Source: an uncultured Clostridium sp. (GTDB lineage Bacteria; Bacillota; Clostridia; Clostridiales; Clostridiaceae). Taken from it: DNA of 64,000 nucleotides. Each line of letters begins with the position of its first letter. The stretch's first letter is position 1. Below, in pieces: positions 53,931 to 63,281 of the stretch. The notes below the pieces were generated by a model. That model was not told the origin of the DNA. It made no database searches and saw only the letters and a list, made by a program, of their open reading frames with translations. The stretch is from assembly GCA_900548455.1 (NCBI GenBank), contig URKQ01000001.1, positions 62,001 through 126,000 on the forward strand, in the 5' to 3' direction. The translations under genes and the position numbers were made by a program.

Positions 53931-54184
53931 ACTTTTTATTTTATTCATACATATATATAATTTAAAATTATAATTTTATGAACTTACATTGTATTTTTTA
54001 TGTACTTACAACGTATTTTTAAAGTACTTACAATGTAACAAATATTTATTATGAATAGTGATTTTTAAAGTGTTTATGGATATTAATTTAATATATATGC
54101 TTCTAACAAATTAATACCTATAATAATTTTTTAATATATAATCATTACAATAGAGTTTATATATAGTTAAACTTATGCCTATAA
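53931..54184. other. AT-rich non-coding DNA left of the replication region
   Basis: No gene seen. Three spaced words TTGTATTTTTTATGTACTTA, CAACGTATTTTTAAAGTACTTA and CAATGTAAC between 53980 and 54035 form loose direct repeats. Confidence 0.4.
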
Positions 54185-54420
54185 TCTGATTATCTTATTC
54201 AGTTTATTCAAAGGGAACGATAGTATTCCCTTTGAGGATCTCTCCTTAAACCGGAGAGGATGGAATCCTACTTCACTCCCACTTAGGAAATGTCTGCATG
54301 CAAAGCTGATTATCTCGTTCGGCTTCTTTGAAACTATGGCTTAAACCAGATTGGATAGTGTTCTATTTCACCTATTCTACAAAAGGGTCTGAACAAGTTA
54401 TACAGTCTGTAATTGAGTTA
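54185..54420. mobile_element. degenerate MITE-like element core
   Basis: TCTGATTATCTTATTCAGTT, CAAAGGGAACGATAG, CCCTTTGAGGATCTCTCCTT and CCGGAGAGG match the module of 13846-14169, with a decayed second module after 54310. Terminal repeats are not recognisable. Confidence 0.6.
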
Positions 54421-54816
54421 AGAGGTTGTTTTAATAGGATAGTGGTTATAATTACTACTTTAAGTGTTAGAATGCTTTTAATGGCAATTTAATGGTATCT
54501 CTCCTATGATTGGTTACAATATGTGCATTTCAATGGATTTATCTAGTTAATATCTTATCTAACAATTAATATATTTATCTTTCAATTAATATATTATCTA
54601 TAGTTAATTTCTAATCTGACTATTTATTTATTATCATACTATTTATATATATACTTACTATTTATCGATTTATATTTTAGAACTTAAGCCCTTTGGTTTC
54701 AAGGAGTTTCAGTTCTTTTTTATTTAAGATTATTTCCATATTATTTTTTAACATTACATCCAATTTAAATAATAAGTAATGATTTTTTTATAAAATGAAA
54801 TATATATTTTATTACT

Positions 54817-54825
54817 TTATCCACA
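54817..54825. promoter_or_regulatory. DnaA box
   Basis: TTATCCACA, the perfect 9-mer consensus, in non-coding AT-rich DNA (54421-54950), 1.4-2 kb from the iterons. No second perfect box was found nearby. Confidence 0.55.
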
Positions 54826-54953
54826 TATTTTATAGAACGTAATTATAATTTTATAACTTTACAAAATAAATAGATAATAGTACCTTTATTTTGTAATATA
54901 TCTTAATTTATGGATGTTGTTTGTATTGGGGGATATGTTTTATAGGTAAAAAA

Positions 54954-54983
54954 AACGACCAGATTATTTATAATCTGATCGTT
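54954..54983 (-). terminator. terminator of the 365-aa replication-region gene
   Basis: Minus strand AACGATCAGATTA-TAAA-TAATCTGGTCGTTTTTTTT. Confidence 0.85.
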
Positions 54984-55082
54984 AATATAATTTTTATAAA
55001 TTAGTGGTTGAATTTATTGTAATGATGGAATTAAACTGAAACGCCAAATAAACCTTTGATTTAACATTTAAAATCGAAAGGT

Positions 55083-56180
55083 TTAAACAAGAGATAGTGA
55101 ATATTCTATATCTCTTGAAATATTATCATTGTCATTATTAACATAGTCAATAAAGTATTCTCCAAATTCATATATTTTAACATTATCAGGTCGTAGATGT
55201 TCCTTAAACTGCTTGTATTCATTAACTACGCTTCGTACAACGGCAGCAGCATAAGCAGGGAGAGATTTGATATCATCCCTGCTTTTATGGACCTGGATAG
55301 CTATATATTTATTTATAATAAGTTGAACCACTCTTTCTTTTAAAAACCATTCTTTAAGGGTAGATATGGACCGAATTAGATGCATAATCTTTTGTTTTGA
55401 TAAGGTAATCTCTGCAAATCTAATTTTGTCCATAACTAAAGTATACTCATTGGGATTAGTTATCTTAATAAGTTCAAAGCTATCATCTTCTTTAGCTTTA
55501 TCTTTGATGGATTTGCAATTAAAGAAAAACTTAAAGTTTTTATTTTTAGTTGGCGCTATATCTTTTGATCTATATTCGTCTGTTTTATTTTCAAAAATAT
55601 CTATATATTTTTTTAGCATATTTTCAATTGTATATTTAGCATAGTATTTGCATTTTGTTCTTAGAACTTTTAGCCAACCACTATTAGGCTTCAAAAGATT
55701 CATTGAAAAATTTTCATGAAAATTTGAAGCCTTAGAGTCGGCTAATTGAGCCATATATATCATTAATCTTTTTTCTCGTGCTTTCATGTTAAAGAACTCA
55801 TTACTAAAAAAGAAGCTTCTTATATGAGTGTAACCACTGTAATTATCAGTAACATCATTATTTTGTAATGCTTCATTTTTAGATTTAGTCATAAGTTCCA
55901 TATCAACTAAACTCCAACTGTAAAGAGCAGTATTATAGCACAAGATATCTAATTCTATTAGCTTTTCTATACAATTATATATAGTTTTATAGGAAGTATT
56001 AACATGCTTTTTAACTAAAGCTATAAGATCAGATTTAGAGTCACTATAACTTTGTATTAAGTATTTATTATTAACTTCACTTGATATGTGTACTAGTGTA
56101 ATATAAGTATCAAGTATATAATATTCATTACATTGAAATAGTATTTTATTTAAATGTGAATTATATAGTTTCGTAGCCAC
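55083..56180 (-). CDS. replication-region protein of unknown function, 365 aa
   Basis: GTG start 7 nt after GGGAGG. Mostly helical, basic. The N-terminal part (SDLIALVKKHVNTSYKTIYN, CIEKLIELDILCYN) looks like a winged helix of a replication or partition protein. A middle segment has MKAREKRLMIYMAQLADSKA. The C-terminal part (IKSLPAYAAAVVRSVVNEYK) recalls the end of clostridial plasmid Rep-associated proteins. It diverges from the initiator gene across the iterons, so a replication or copy-number role is inferred. Confidence 0.55.
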   Translation of the reverse strand: MATKLYNSHLNKILFQCNEYYILDTYITLVHISSEVNNKYLIQSYSDSKSDLIALVKKHVNTSYKTIYNCIEKLIELDILCYNTALYSWSLVDMELMTKSKNEALQNNDVTDNYSGYTHIRSFFFSNEFFNMKAREKRLMIYMAQLADSKASNFHENFSMNLLKPNSGWLKVLRTKCKYYAKYTIENMLKKYIDIFENKTDEYRSKDIAPTKNKNFKFFFNCKSIKDKAKEDDSFELIKITNPNEYTLVMDKIRFAEITLSKQKIMHLIRSISTLKEWFLKERVVQLIINKYIAIQVHKSRDDIKSLPAYAAAVVRSVVNEYKQFKEHLRPDNVKIYEFGEYFIDYVNNDNDNISRDIEYSLSLV

Positions 56181-56254
56181 ATGTTAACCTCCCTTCATAA
56201 TGAATTTATTATATTCATATTTTAGAGTAAATTAAAAATTAAATCAAAAAGGTC

Positions 56255-56855
56255 AAAAAGCTCACCAAGTGTACTAGCTTTTTGACAAAGAGAGAATAAG
56301 AAAGTCCCTAAATTCAAGGGGTTCAAAAAAGATGCACAAAAGGTACTAGATTTTTGGCAAAGAAAGAAAATGGCTAAAATAAAGGGGTTAAAAGCACTTG
56401 AGGCAGTTTATTTATGAAATTCATAAAAAACAAAAAAGATTTTTCACAAAAGGTACTAGATTTCTTGCAAAATGAAATGAAAAATAGCTAAAAATATAAA
56501 ATTATAATGGAAAAGTTCACAATGAGTACTAGAATATTAGCAAAGAAGCAAAAAAGTCGCTAAAATTTCATTAAAAATTTTTTTAAAAAACTTAAAAAAC
56601 TTTAATAAAATTAAGATAAAACAAGGTCTTTTATGATAAATTATATTTTTTCACGAAAAGATTTCTATATTTTTTTCAAAATCTTAAAAAGTTCACGAAA
56701 GGTACTAGGTTTTAAGCAAAAACGCACAAAAGGTACTAAGTTTTAAGCAAAAACGCACAAAAGGTACTAGGTTTAAAACAAAAACGCACGAAAGGTACTA
56801 GGTTCTGTGCAAAAACTCATGAAAGGTACTAGATTTTAAACAAATACATTTTATG
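56255..56855. other. iteron cluster, probable replication origin
   Basis: Nine copies of a motif CACRAAAGGTACTAGRTTTT-n-GCAAA. The GGTACTA element starts at 56270 (variant TGTACTA), 56342, 56452, 56525 (variant AGTACTA), 56701, 56732, 56763, 56794 and 56825. The last five are spaced exactly 31 bp, close to three helical turns. It lies between two divergent genes, the right one a replication initiator. The intervening DNA is extremely AT-rich (56570-56690), a natural melting region. Confidence 0.88.
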
Positions 56856-56911
56856 TAACTAAATATATATATGCAATACAGCAATATTTGTAGTCATATA
56901 ACAATAATTTA

Positions 56912-56948
56912 TTGATATATTATTGTAAATTGCTTATAATTGAGCAAT
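56912..56948 (+). promoter_or_regulatory. promoter and palindromic operator of the initiator gene
   Basis: TTGATA (56912-56917), 17-nt spacer, TATAAT (56935-56940). The inverted repeat ATTGCT/AGCAAT (56929-56934, 56943-56948) embraces the -10, as expected for autorepression. Confidence 0.7.
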
Positions 56949-56997
56949 GAAATAATTAATGATATAATCAAGTTAAATAAAAGGTGGTGGTAATTTA

Positions 56998-58461
56998 ATG
57001 AAGATGAATGAGTTTAAAGCCATGATATATGATAAATTTGAAGAAAAGTATAATACTCTTATGAACGAGGATTTTGATGTGTTTTATAATTCTTTGATAT
57101 CTGAAATAAAAAAATTAAATGATCAAAGAGTAAGAGAAATCGTTGTTAAAAATTTAAAGAGAAGTATGATAACAACAAAAAGAAATTGGAATAAGAAGAC
57201 TATTGAAAAAGAGGATAGTCCATTTAATACAGAATTAGCTTTTGTTGAATTACAATACAATCAAATGAAAAGTGGAATAATATCATATAATGATTTTATA
57301 GATAGATTTAAATGCAAGGATGTAGAGGAATATAAAGAAAGAGTTCTAGGAATTTTAAGTGATTGGGAAAATGATGAAAACAAGTTATTATCAGAGTATA
57401 TATACTTTAGTTTTAGGCAAAAACGTTCAATGAAAATTGCTTTTAAAAATGATATATTAAAGTTATCAGCTAATTTTTTTAAGGATGTAAAAATAACTAG
57501 GGTACCTAGTATTATAGGAGATATTCCAATAGATACTACAAATAGAATAAATTATTTAAATAAAGAAGATGTTGATAATATAACTAAAGAAACAAAGTTA
57601 CTAGTACCATCAACTATAGATAAGTTAATATACAGTGATAACGATAGCCAAAATGAACTGCTACTTCAATTAGAGCATGAAACTTTTATGAAAATAAAAA
57701 ATGGTGAAGAAGCAGCTACTGTTGGAGACATGATTGCGAAAATGGCTATTTTAAAGAGTCTTAAAACTTTTAATAGCTTTGATAAGAAAATTATTTTATA
57801 CTTTTATCAGCATTTTTATGAAGTGTTTACTGGGAAAAAGATTGAAAAATATGTTGCAGACATAGTTCAAGATTTAGGATTAAAAAATCAAACTAAGTAT
57901 AGAGACATGGTAGAAAATAGTATAGCTAAAATTGCTAGCATGAAGATCTCACATAATTTTGAAGGACATTACATTAACGGTGTATTTTTCGAAGCAAAGA
58001 TAGAAACTGTAGGTGGAAGAAGAAAAGCAACAGTGTATTTAAGTGGAATTATAGAAGATGTATTTATAAAAGATAATACAATTAATTTTTACGATACTAC
58101 CTATAATAATTTAAGTGCAGATGCTCAACAGCTAGCGGTAATGTTCCAAAAGAATAGAATGAGGCTTGCACTTGAGAAAAGTGGATATAAGCAAACAATT
58201 GTTTTAATGGAATTTAGTCGTAGTATATTCTGGGGTACTAAAAGAATTGACCTTCAAAGAAAAAGAATAATTGCAGCTTTAGATGAGTTAAAACAAAAGA
58301 AGGTTGTTTTAAAAGATTATTCTTATAGTAAGAAAAATTATTCCTTTGATATAGAATATATACCCTTTCCTAATGACACCGTTAAAAACATACAAAGTAG
58401 TGAATTTAAGTATAGCAATATTATCGAAGGTGCTACTTTTGAAATACTAAATTCTAAATAA
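56998..58461 (+). CDS. plasmid replication initiator protein, 487 aa
   Basis: The region from about residue 230 carries VGDMIAKMAILKSLKTFNSF, KIEKYVADIVQDLGLKNQTK, RDMVENSIAKIASMKISHNF and DLQRKRIIAALDELKQKKVV, two winged-helix-like units as in iteron-binding initiators. It is longer than Rep_3/RepA initiators (about 230-330 aa), with about 200 extra N-terminal residues. ATG follows GGTGGTGG. Its place beside the iterons is the main argument; family membership is not certain. Confidence 0.65.
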   Translation: MKMNEFKAMIYDKFEEKYNTLMNEDFDVFYNSLISEIKKLNDQRVREIVVKNLKRSMITTKRNWNKKTIEKEDSPFNTELAFVELQYNQMKSGIISYNDFIDRFKCKDVEEYKERVLGILSDWENDENKLLSEYIYFSFRQKRSMKIAFKNDILKLSANFFKDVKITRVPSIIGDIPIDTTNRINYLNKEDVDNITKETKLLVPSTIDKLIYSDNDSQNELLLQLEHETFMKIKNGEEAATVGDMIAKMAILKSLKTFNSFDKKIILYFYQHFYEVFTGKKIEKYVADIVQDLGLKNQTKYRDMVENSIAKIASMKISHNFEGHYINGVFFEAKIETVGGRRKATVYLSGIIEDVFIKDNTINFYDTTYNNLSADAQQLAVMFQKNRMRLALEKSGYKQTIVLMEFSRSIFWGTKRIDLQRKRIIAALDELKQKKVVLKDYSYSKKNYSFDIEYIPFPNDTVKNIQSSEFKYSNIIEGATFEILNSK

Positions 58462-58470
58462 ATAGATATT

Positions 58471-58515
58471 AAAAAAGTGATAAGCCTTAGAAAATAAGGA
58501 CGTATCACTTTTTTT
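58471..58515 (+). terminator. terminator of the initiator gene
   Basis: AAAAAAGTGATA and TATCACTTTTTTT with inner CCTTA/TAAGG stem. Confidence 0.88.
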
Positions 58516-58597
58516 GTTATCAGAACATGTATTAAATATGTTCATTTAATGCACATAAAATGAACAAAATATGTTACAAAGAAAGATACATGATATA

Positions 58598-59035
58598 TTA
58601 CAGCTCTTTACCCATAAGGACCAAATGGTTATAGGATTTATAATTCATTTTGTTATAAAACCCTTCTGTTAGATTATTACGTGAAGTGAATAATATAATT
58701 TCACTTATACCTTTTAGTTTAAGTCTTTTTTCAAACTCCAATAGTATATTTGACCCAATGCCCTTCCCTCTAAATGAATTGTCAACGCAAAATTCTTTAA
58801 TATTGAACATTGCTCCATTATAATATTGTTCTTCACAACCAAGCACCATGCCACATAAGATATTATCTTCATAAGCTAATAATCCGTATGAAACTTCAGT
58901 ATTTAACATATCATAAAGACGTTTTGAAGCAGTATTAATTGTCCATTGATCATTCCAAGGTTCAGAATTAAAAGCATCTACATACATTTTAGACACTGCT
59001 GGAATATCACATAAATTCATTTCTTTAAAATCCAT
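58598..59035 (-). CDS. GNAT N-acetyltransferase, 145 aa
   Basis: MDFKEMNLCDIPAVSKMYVD opening, YGLLAYEDNILCGMVLGCEE, EFCVDNSFRGKGIGSNILLE (acetyl-CoA loop RGKGIG) and TEGFYNKMNYKSY near the end. The form resembles AAC(6')-like and related small-molecule acetyltransferases, but no resistance claim is made. ATG follows GGAGG. Confidence 0.85.
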   Translation of the reverse strand: MDFKEMNLCDIPAVSKMYVDAFNSEPWNDQWTINTASKRLYDMLNTEVSYGLLAYEDNILCGMVLGCEEQYYNGAMFNIKEFCVDNSFRGKGIGSNILLEFEKRLKLKGISEIILFTSRNNLTEGFYNKMNYKSYNHLVLMGKEL

Positions 59036-59251
59036 AATATCCTCCGTTTTTTCACTTAATATTAATATATTAAGTAAATTTAGTAGTAAAATAATAAATT
59101 ATAAAAATCATGAGTTATTGAAATTACTATAATTACATATAAAATAGGTCACAGACTATGAAAAAAATTTGTAACAGTACATGTGTAAGAATAAGAACAT
59201 ATTATATACATATAAAGTACAAATAGAATATTTTTTAAAGAAATCAATGGA

Positions 59252-60232
59252 TTATAAGATAGACATATTATCACCTGGATTGTCTTTAAGTTTATCTATG
59301 GAATGGATATATCTATTAGTTGTAGAGATACTTCTGTGGGCTGCAAATTCCCTAACCTTTTCAATCGTAGCACCACCAGTAATTGCAATAGTGATTGCGC
59401 TATGTCTTGTAGAGTGAACCTTAAGGTGCTTGTCTATACCTGCGTTTTTAGCAATCTTATCCATCATATAATTTAAAGTACTAGGATCAAGTTTTTTTCC
59501 ATTAAGGTTATTTGTAGAGTGACCAACAAAGAGATAACTTTCAGCATCTTTTTTTAAAGTTCTATTTGTAGCATTTAAATATTCTTCAATTAGTTCCTTT
59601 ACTTTTGGTTGGATCTTTACCATATCCTTTTTATTGCCTTTTCTAGTTACTTCAATAACGTCATATCGATCATATGTAGTTATATTTTTAAGTTTAATAT
59701 TAATCATTTCAGATTTTCTTAAAGCAGTTGTAAAGGCTAAAGCCATTATTGCTTTATTTCGCTTTCCGATAACCGTAGAGGTATCTATGCTGGCAAGAAG
59801 TTCTCTTGTTTCATCTTCTGTTAAAAATTCTGTAGTCTTATTTGTAATAGTAGGCTTTTCATCTTTTACATTAGCAAAAGGATTGAATTTAATAAGCCTC
59901 ATATCACTATAGTTATCTTCATACTTCATAAGCCATTTATATAAAGCACTTAGTGATGATATCTTTCTCGCTATAGAGGCTGAAGAATATCCTTTGTCTT
60001 GCATAGATAAAATATAGTTTTGCACATGGAATATATTTACCATTCTAATATGATCTAGAGTAATTGATTCGATATTGTCCACTCCAAAAAAATCTTTTAT
60101 ATCCCGTTCATAACTAATAGCTGTATATTTGCTCTTGCTTTTTTTTAAATCTAAAAAAGTCCTAATAAAATGTGTAGAAGGAAGATTACGTAGTATATTA
60201 TTATTATTTCCATTTATTATCAATTCATTCAT
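59252..60232 (-). CDS. tyrosine recombinase (XerC/XerD-like), 326 aa
   Basis: N-terminal SAM-like DNA-binding domain to about residue 110 (IARKISSLSALYKWLMKYED). The catalytic domain has Arg172 in TTALRKSEM, Lys in VTRKGNKKD, His273-x-x-Arg276 in HSTRHSAIT, His299 in AAHRSISTT and nucleophile Tyr308 in NRYIHSID. A complete active set. Near a replication origin it would fit dimer resolution; it could also be an integrase. ATG at 60232 follows AAGGTGA. Confidence 0.9.
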   Translation of the reverse strand: MNELIINGNNNNILRNLPSTHFIRTFLDLKKSKSKYTAISYERDIKDFFGVDNIESITLDHIRMVNIFHVQNYILSMQDKGYSSASIARKISSLSALYKWLMKYEDNYSDMRLIKFNPFANVKDEKPTITNKTTEFLTEDETRELLASIDTSTVIGKRNKAIMALAFTTALRKSEMINIKLKNITTYDRYDVIEVTRKGNKKDMVKIQPKVKELIEEYLNATNRTLKKDAESYLFVGHSTNNLNGKKLDPSTLNYMMDKIAKNAGIDKHLKVHSTRHSAITIAITGGATIEKVREFAAHRSISTTNRYIHSIDKLKDNPGDNMSIL

Positions 60233-60812
60233 AAATTTCACCTTCAAAAAAATAAAATATAAACTCTATAATTACAGTATAGTACAAGTTTAAGATTTGC
60301 TCTAGAGAAAATCAAGTATAAAAATATAGGCTCTTAAATTTTTTACAAAAGAGTACACAAATAAAGAACATAATATGTACATTTTATGATATGTAAATTG
60401 GGTTGTAATTTAATAAATTCTATAATTTAAATAGATATATTACTATAATAAATGTAAAAATAAATAAGTAATTGTAATAATATTTGATATGAATATTTTA
60501 TAAATTAATTGTGTAAGCTATATAATTACTAATGTTATATATAGAATGTGTATCATTACATGAACATATAATGTACATATATTGAAATTATTTTTTTCAT
60601 TATATGAATAAAGAGTGTAACTGAAAGTGATATGATTTTTTTTATTAATTAGCAAATAAAAGATAATATATGATGGAGAATATATTTTTAAAAACTATAG
60701 ATATGATTAAATTATATAAGTTTGATAGATTATACTTATATAATGTGATAGAATTTCAATTGGGTTAATTCAAAGAATTAAAAAAATAAAAGTATGTTTG
60801 AAGGGATAAATT
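60233..60812. other. AT-rich intergenic stretch
   Basis: No convincing gene. GTACATT/GTACATA words near 60379 and 60581; a recombination site of the neighbouring recombinase could lie here, but no clear pair of inverted arms with a 6-8 nt centre was found by eye. Confidence 0.4.
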
Positions 60813-61685
60813 ATGAATATAAGTTATGATTGTTTACCATGCCTTATGAAACAAGTTATAAAGGTAGCTGAAACGTACACAAATGATGAAGAATTGCAAC
60901 ATAAAATAATTACAAAAGCATGTAAAGATTTTAGTAATATGACATTTAAAGAAACAGCTCCAGAGATTGGTAGAAAAATTAATTTATATGCAAATGAAGT
61001 TATAGGAGATAAAGACCCTTATAAAGAATTAAAAGATAAAAGTAATGATTTAGCATTTCAATTGATTGAGGAGTTTGGAATAAAGGATATTATAAAGAAT
61101 AGTGATGACCCGATTAAAACAGCTATAAAATTATCAGTAGCAGGAAATATAATAGATTTTAGTGCAATACATGATTTGAAAGAAGGGCAAGTAAGAAGTG
61201 TAATTTCAAACTGTATTAATGAAAATCTGTATGGAATCAGCATAGAAGATTTTAAAAGAAAAATAGATTGTAGTAAAGAAATATTATTTTTAGGAGATAA
61301 TGCAGGGGAAATAGTATTTGATAAATTATTGATAGATGTCTTGCCTAAACATAAGATTACATATGTGGTAAAGGACAAGCCAATAGTAAATGATGCTACA
61401 ATGAAAGATGCAATGGATGTACACATGACAGATTTAGTTCCAGTTATCGATAATGGCTCTGACGGGCAGGGAACTATATTAAGGTTATGTTCTGATAAGT
61501 TTATAAAGAGATTTAAAAAAACAGATTTAATAATTGCAAAAGGACAAGCTAATTATGAAACATTAAGCCACATTTATGATAAAGAAATAATATTTCTTTT
61601 TAATATAAAGTGTAAGAGAATTGCCCAAAGTGCAAAATACAATGTAGGAGAGTTAGTCATGATAAGTAGTAAGACACAAGAATAA
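60813..61685 (+). CDS. DUF89/ARMT1-like metal-dependent phosphatase, 290 aa
   Basis: Opens MNISYDCLPCLMKQVIKVAE (the C-x2-C block of archaeal/bacterial DUF89 proteins such as AF1104). Then AGNIIDFSAI, LFLGDNAGEIVFDKLLIDVL (metal-binding Asp/Asn) and LIIAKGQANYETLSH. The family dephosphorylates damaged or surplus phosphometabolites; the bacterial substrate is unknown. ATG follows AAGGG. Confidence 0.88.
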   Translation: MNISYDCLPCLMKQVIKVAETYTNDEELQHKIITKACKDFSNMTFKETAPEIGRKINLYANEVIGDKDPYKELKDKSNDLAFQLIEEFGIKDIIKNSDDPIKTAIKLSVAGNIIDFSAIHDLKEGQVRSVISNCINENLYGISIEDFKRKIDCSKEILFLGDNAGEIVFDKLLIDVLPKHKITYVVKDKPIVNDATMKDAMDVHMTDLVPVIDNGSDGQGTILRLCSDKFIKRFKKTDLIIAKGQANYETLSHIYDKEIIFLFNIKCKRIAQSAKYNVGELVMISSKTQE

Positions 61686-61845
61686 TATCATAAAGTATGT
61701 TACATCTATTGTAACATGATAGGTACATATTGTGTGGTAATGAAAGTAACATAGTTTATACAAAATAAATAACATAAAAAATACAAATAAAGAATATCTA
61801 AAGTGCTTGTATTTGAACAATATTAATCATAGAAAGGAGAACAAG

Positions 61846-63216
61846 ATGATAAAAGGTAATGATTTAGGAAAAGATTCGATTCTAAGATTAGTAATTAATT
61901 TGGCAATACCTGCAATGATAGCCCAATTAGTTAATGTTCTATATAGTATAATAGATCGAATGTATATAGGACATATACCGGAAATAGGAAATATAGCTTT
62001 AGCGGGGATAGGAGTATGTGGTCCGATTGTAACACTATTATCTTCTTTTGGAACTTTAGTTGGAATTGGAGGATCAATTCTAGTAGCTATGAGTATGGGA
62101 GAAGGTGACAATAAGAAAGCAGAAGATATATTAGCTAATAGTTTTTTGTTGCTAATTATTTTTTCTGGGGTTCTTACAATAGTATTTTTAATTCTGAAGG
62201 AAAAATTAATTATTTGGTTTGGTGCTAGTGATGTGACATTTCAATATGCAAATACATATTTAACTATTTATACAGCAGGGACATTTTTTGCATTAATGGC
62301 GCTAGGGTTAAATTATTTTATTAATTGTCAAGGGTTTGCGTTTGCGGGTATGTGCACAGTTGTAATAGGGGCAATTTCCAATATAATCTTAGATGCTGTA
62401 TTTATTTTCGGGTTCAATTTAGGAGTTGCAGGTGCTGCTTATGCTACTGTAATTGCACAAATGATTTCATTCATATTTGCAATAGCTTTTATGTACAATC
62501 GAAAGGTAAAAATTAAAATTAAGTTTCGAAATTATTCTCTTGGTATTATAAAGAAAATTTTAAGTATAGGTATGTCTCCTTTTATAATATTAGCTACGGA
62601 TAGCTTTATAATTATTGCTATGAACAGTGTGCTTCAAAGATATGGAGGACCTGAACAAGGTGATTTTTTAGTGTCATGTGTAACAATAGTTCAAAGTTAT
62701 TTCCTATTGATAACAGGACCACTAATTGGAATTAGCGGTGGAACTCAAGCGTTAATTAGTTATAATTATGGGGCAGGAGATAGTAAAAGAGTTAAAAAAT
62801 CAGAACGATTTATCCTTTTGATAGCACTTATATTTACGACATCAATGTTTTTGATATCACAATTTTTACCTCAAGTATTTATAAGATTGTTTACTGATGT
62901 ACCTGATTATATTGAGTTCTGTACATGGGGAATAAAAGTATTTACTTTAGGAGTAATTCCTATGGCATTTCAATATGTTTTTGTTGACGGGCTTACAGCT
63001 TTGGGAAGGGTTAAGACAGCGCTTACGTTATCCCTAACTAGAAAAGGATTGTATGTTGTTTCTACCCTAATGTTACCGATAATATATAGTGCAACAAGTG
63101 CATTTTATGCTCAGCCTATTGCGGATATAACAAGTGCTACAATTACTACTGTTGTTTTTCTGCTAATATTTAATAAACACTTACAAAAAAGAGTAGAAAA
63201 AATTCAAAATACATAA
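61846..63216 (+). CDS. MATE-family efflux transporter, 456 aa
   Basis: Begins MIKGNDLGKDSILRLVINLA; IPAMIAQLVNVLYSIIDRMY and IGHIPEIGNIALAGIGVCGP of the first half; the second half has ISGGTQALISYNYGAGDSKR and ITSATITTVVFLLIFNKHLQ. Closest to the MepA/DinF-like clostridial MATE pumps. ATG at 61846 follows AAAGGAG. Substrate unknown. Not closely like the MATE protein at 52528. Confidence 0.92.
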   Translation: MIKGNDLGKDSILRLVINLAIPAMIAQLVNVLYSIIDRMYIGHIPEIGNIALAGIGVCGPIVTLLSSFGTLVGIGGSILVAMSMGEGDNKKAEDILANSFLLLIIFSGVLTIVFLILKEKLIIWFGASDVTFQYANTYLTIYTAGTFFALMALGLNYFINCQGFAFAGMCTVVIGAISNIILDAVFIFGFNLGVAGAAYATVIAQMISFIFAIAFMYNRKVKIKIKFRNYSLGIIKKILSIGMSPFIILATDSFIIIAMNSVLQRYGGPEQGDFLVSCVTIVQSYFLLITGPLIGISGGTQALISYNYGAGDSKRVKKSERFILLIALIFTTSMFLISQFLPQVFIRLFTDVPDYIEFCTWGIKVFTLGVIPMAFQYVFVDGLTALGRVKTALTLSLTRKGLYVVSTLMLPIIYSATSAFYAQPIADITSATITTVVFLLIFNKHLQKRVEKIQNT

Positions 63217-63229
63217 ATAGGTATTTAAT

Positions 63230-63266
63230 AAAGGGTTGAAAAGTAACTTTACTTTTCAACCCTTTT
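63230..63266. terminator. bidirectional terminator
   Basis: AAAGGGTTGAAAAGT and ACTTTTCAACCCTTT, loop 7; between the convergent MATE and nucleoside phosphorylase genes. Confidence 0.88.
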
Positions 63267-63281
63267 AGATTTAATATACAA

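Noticed and set aside
56255..56855. CRISPR array
   Set aside because: The repeated GGTACTAG units are regularly spaced at 31 bp only for five copies; the conserved part is short with degenerate flanks and no unique spacers of even length, and no cas genes are near. Iterons explain it.
59252..60232. Recombinase as the enzyme of the 1-12 kb cassette array
   Set aside because: It has a normal XerC/D-like layout, lies 47 kb away next to the replication region, and none of the array repeats occur beside it. A link cannot be supported from this window.
60672..60767. 31-codon ORF starting MENIFLKTIDMIK
   Set aside because: No ribosome site and composition like random AT-rich DNA.
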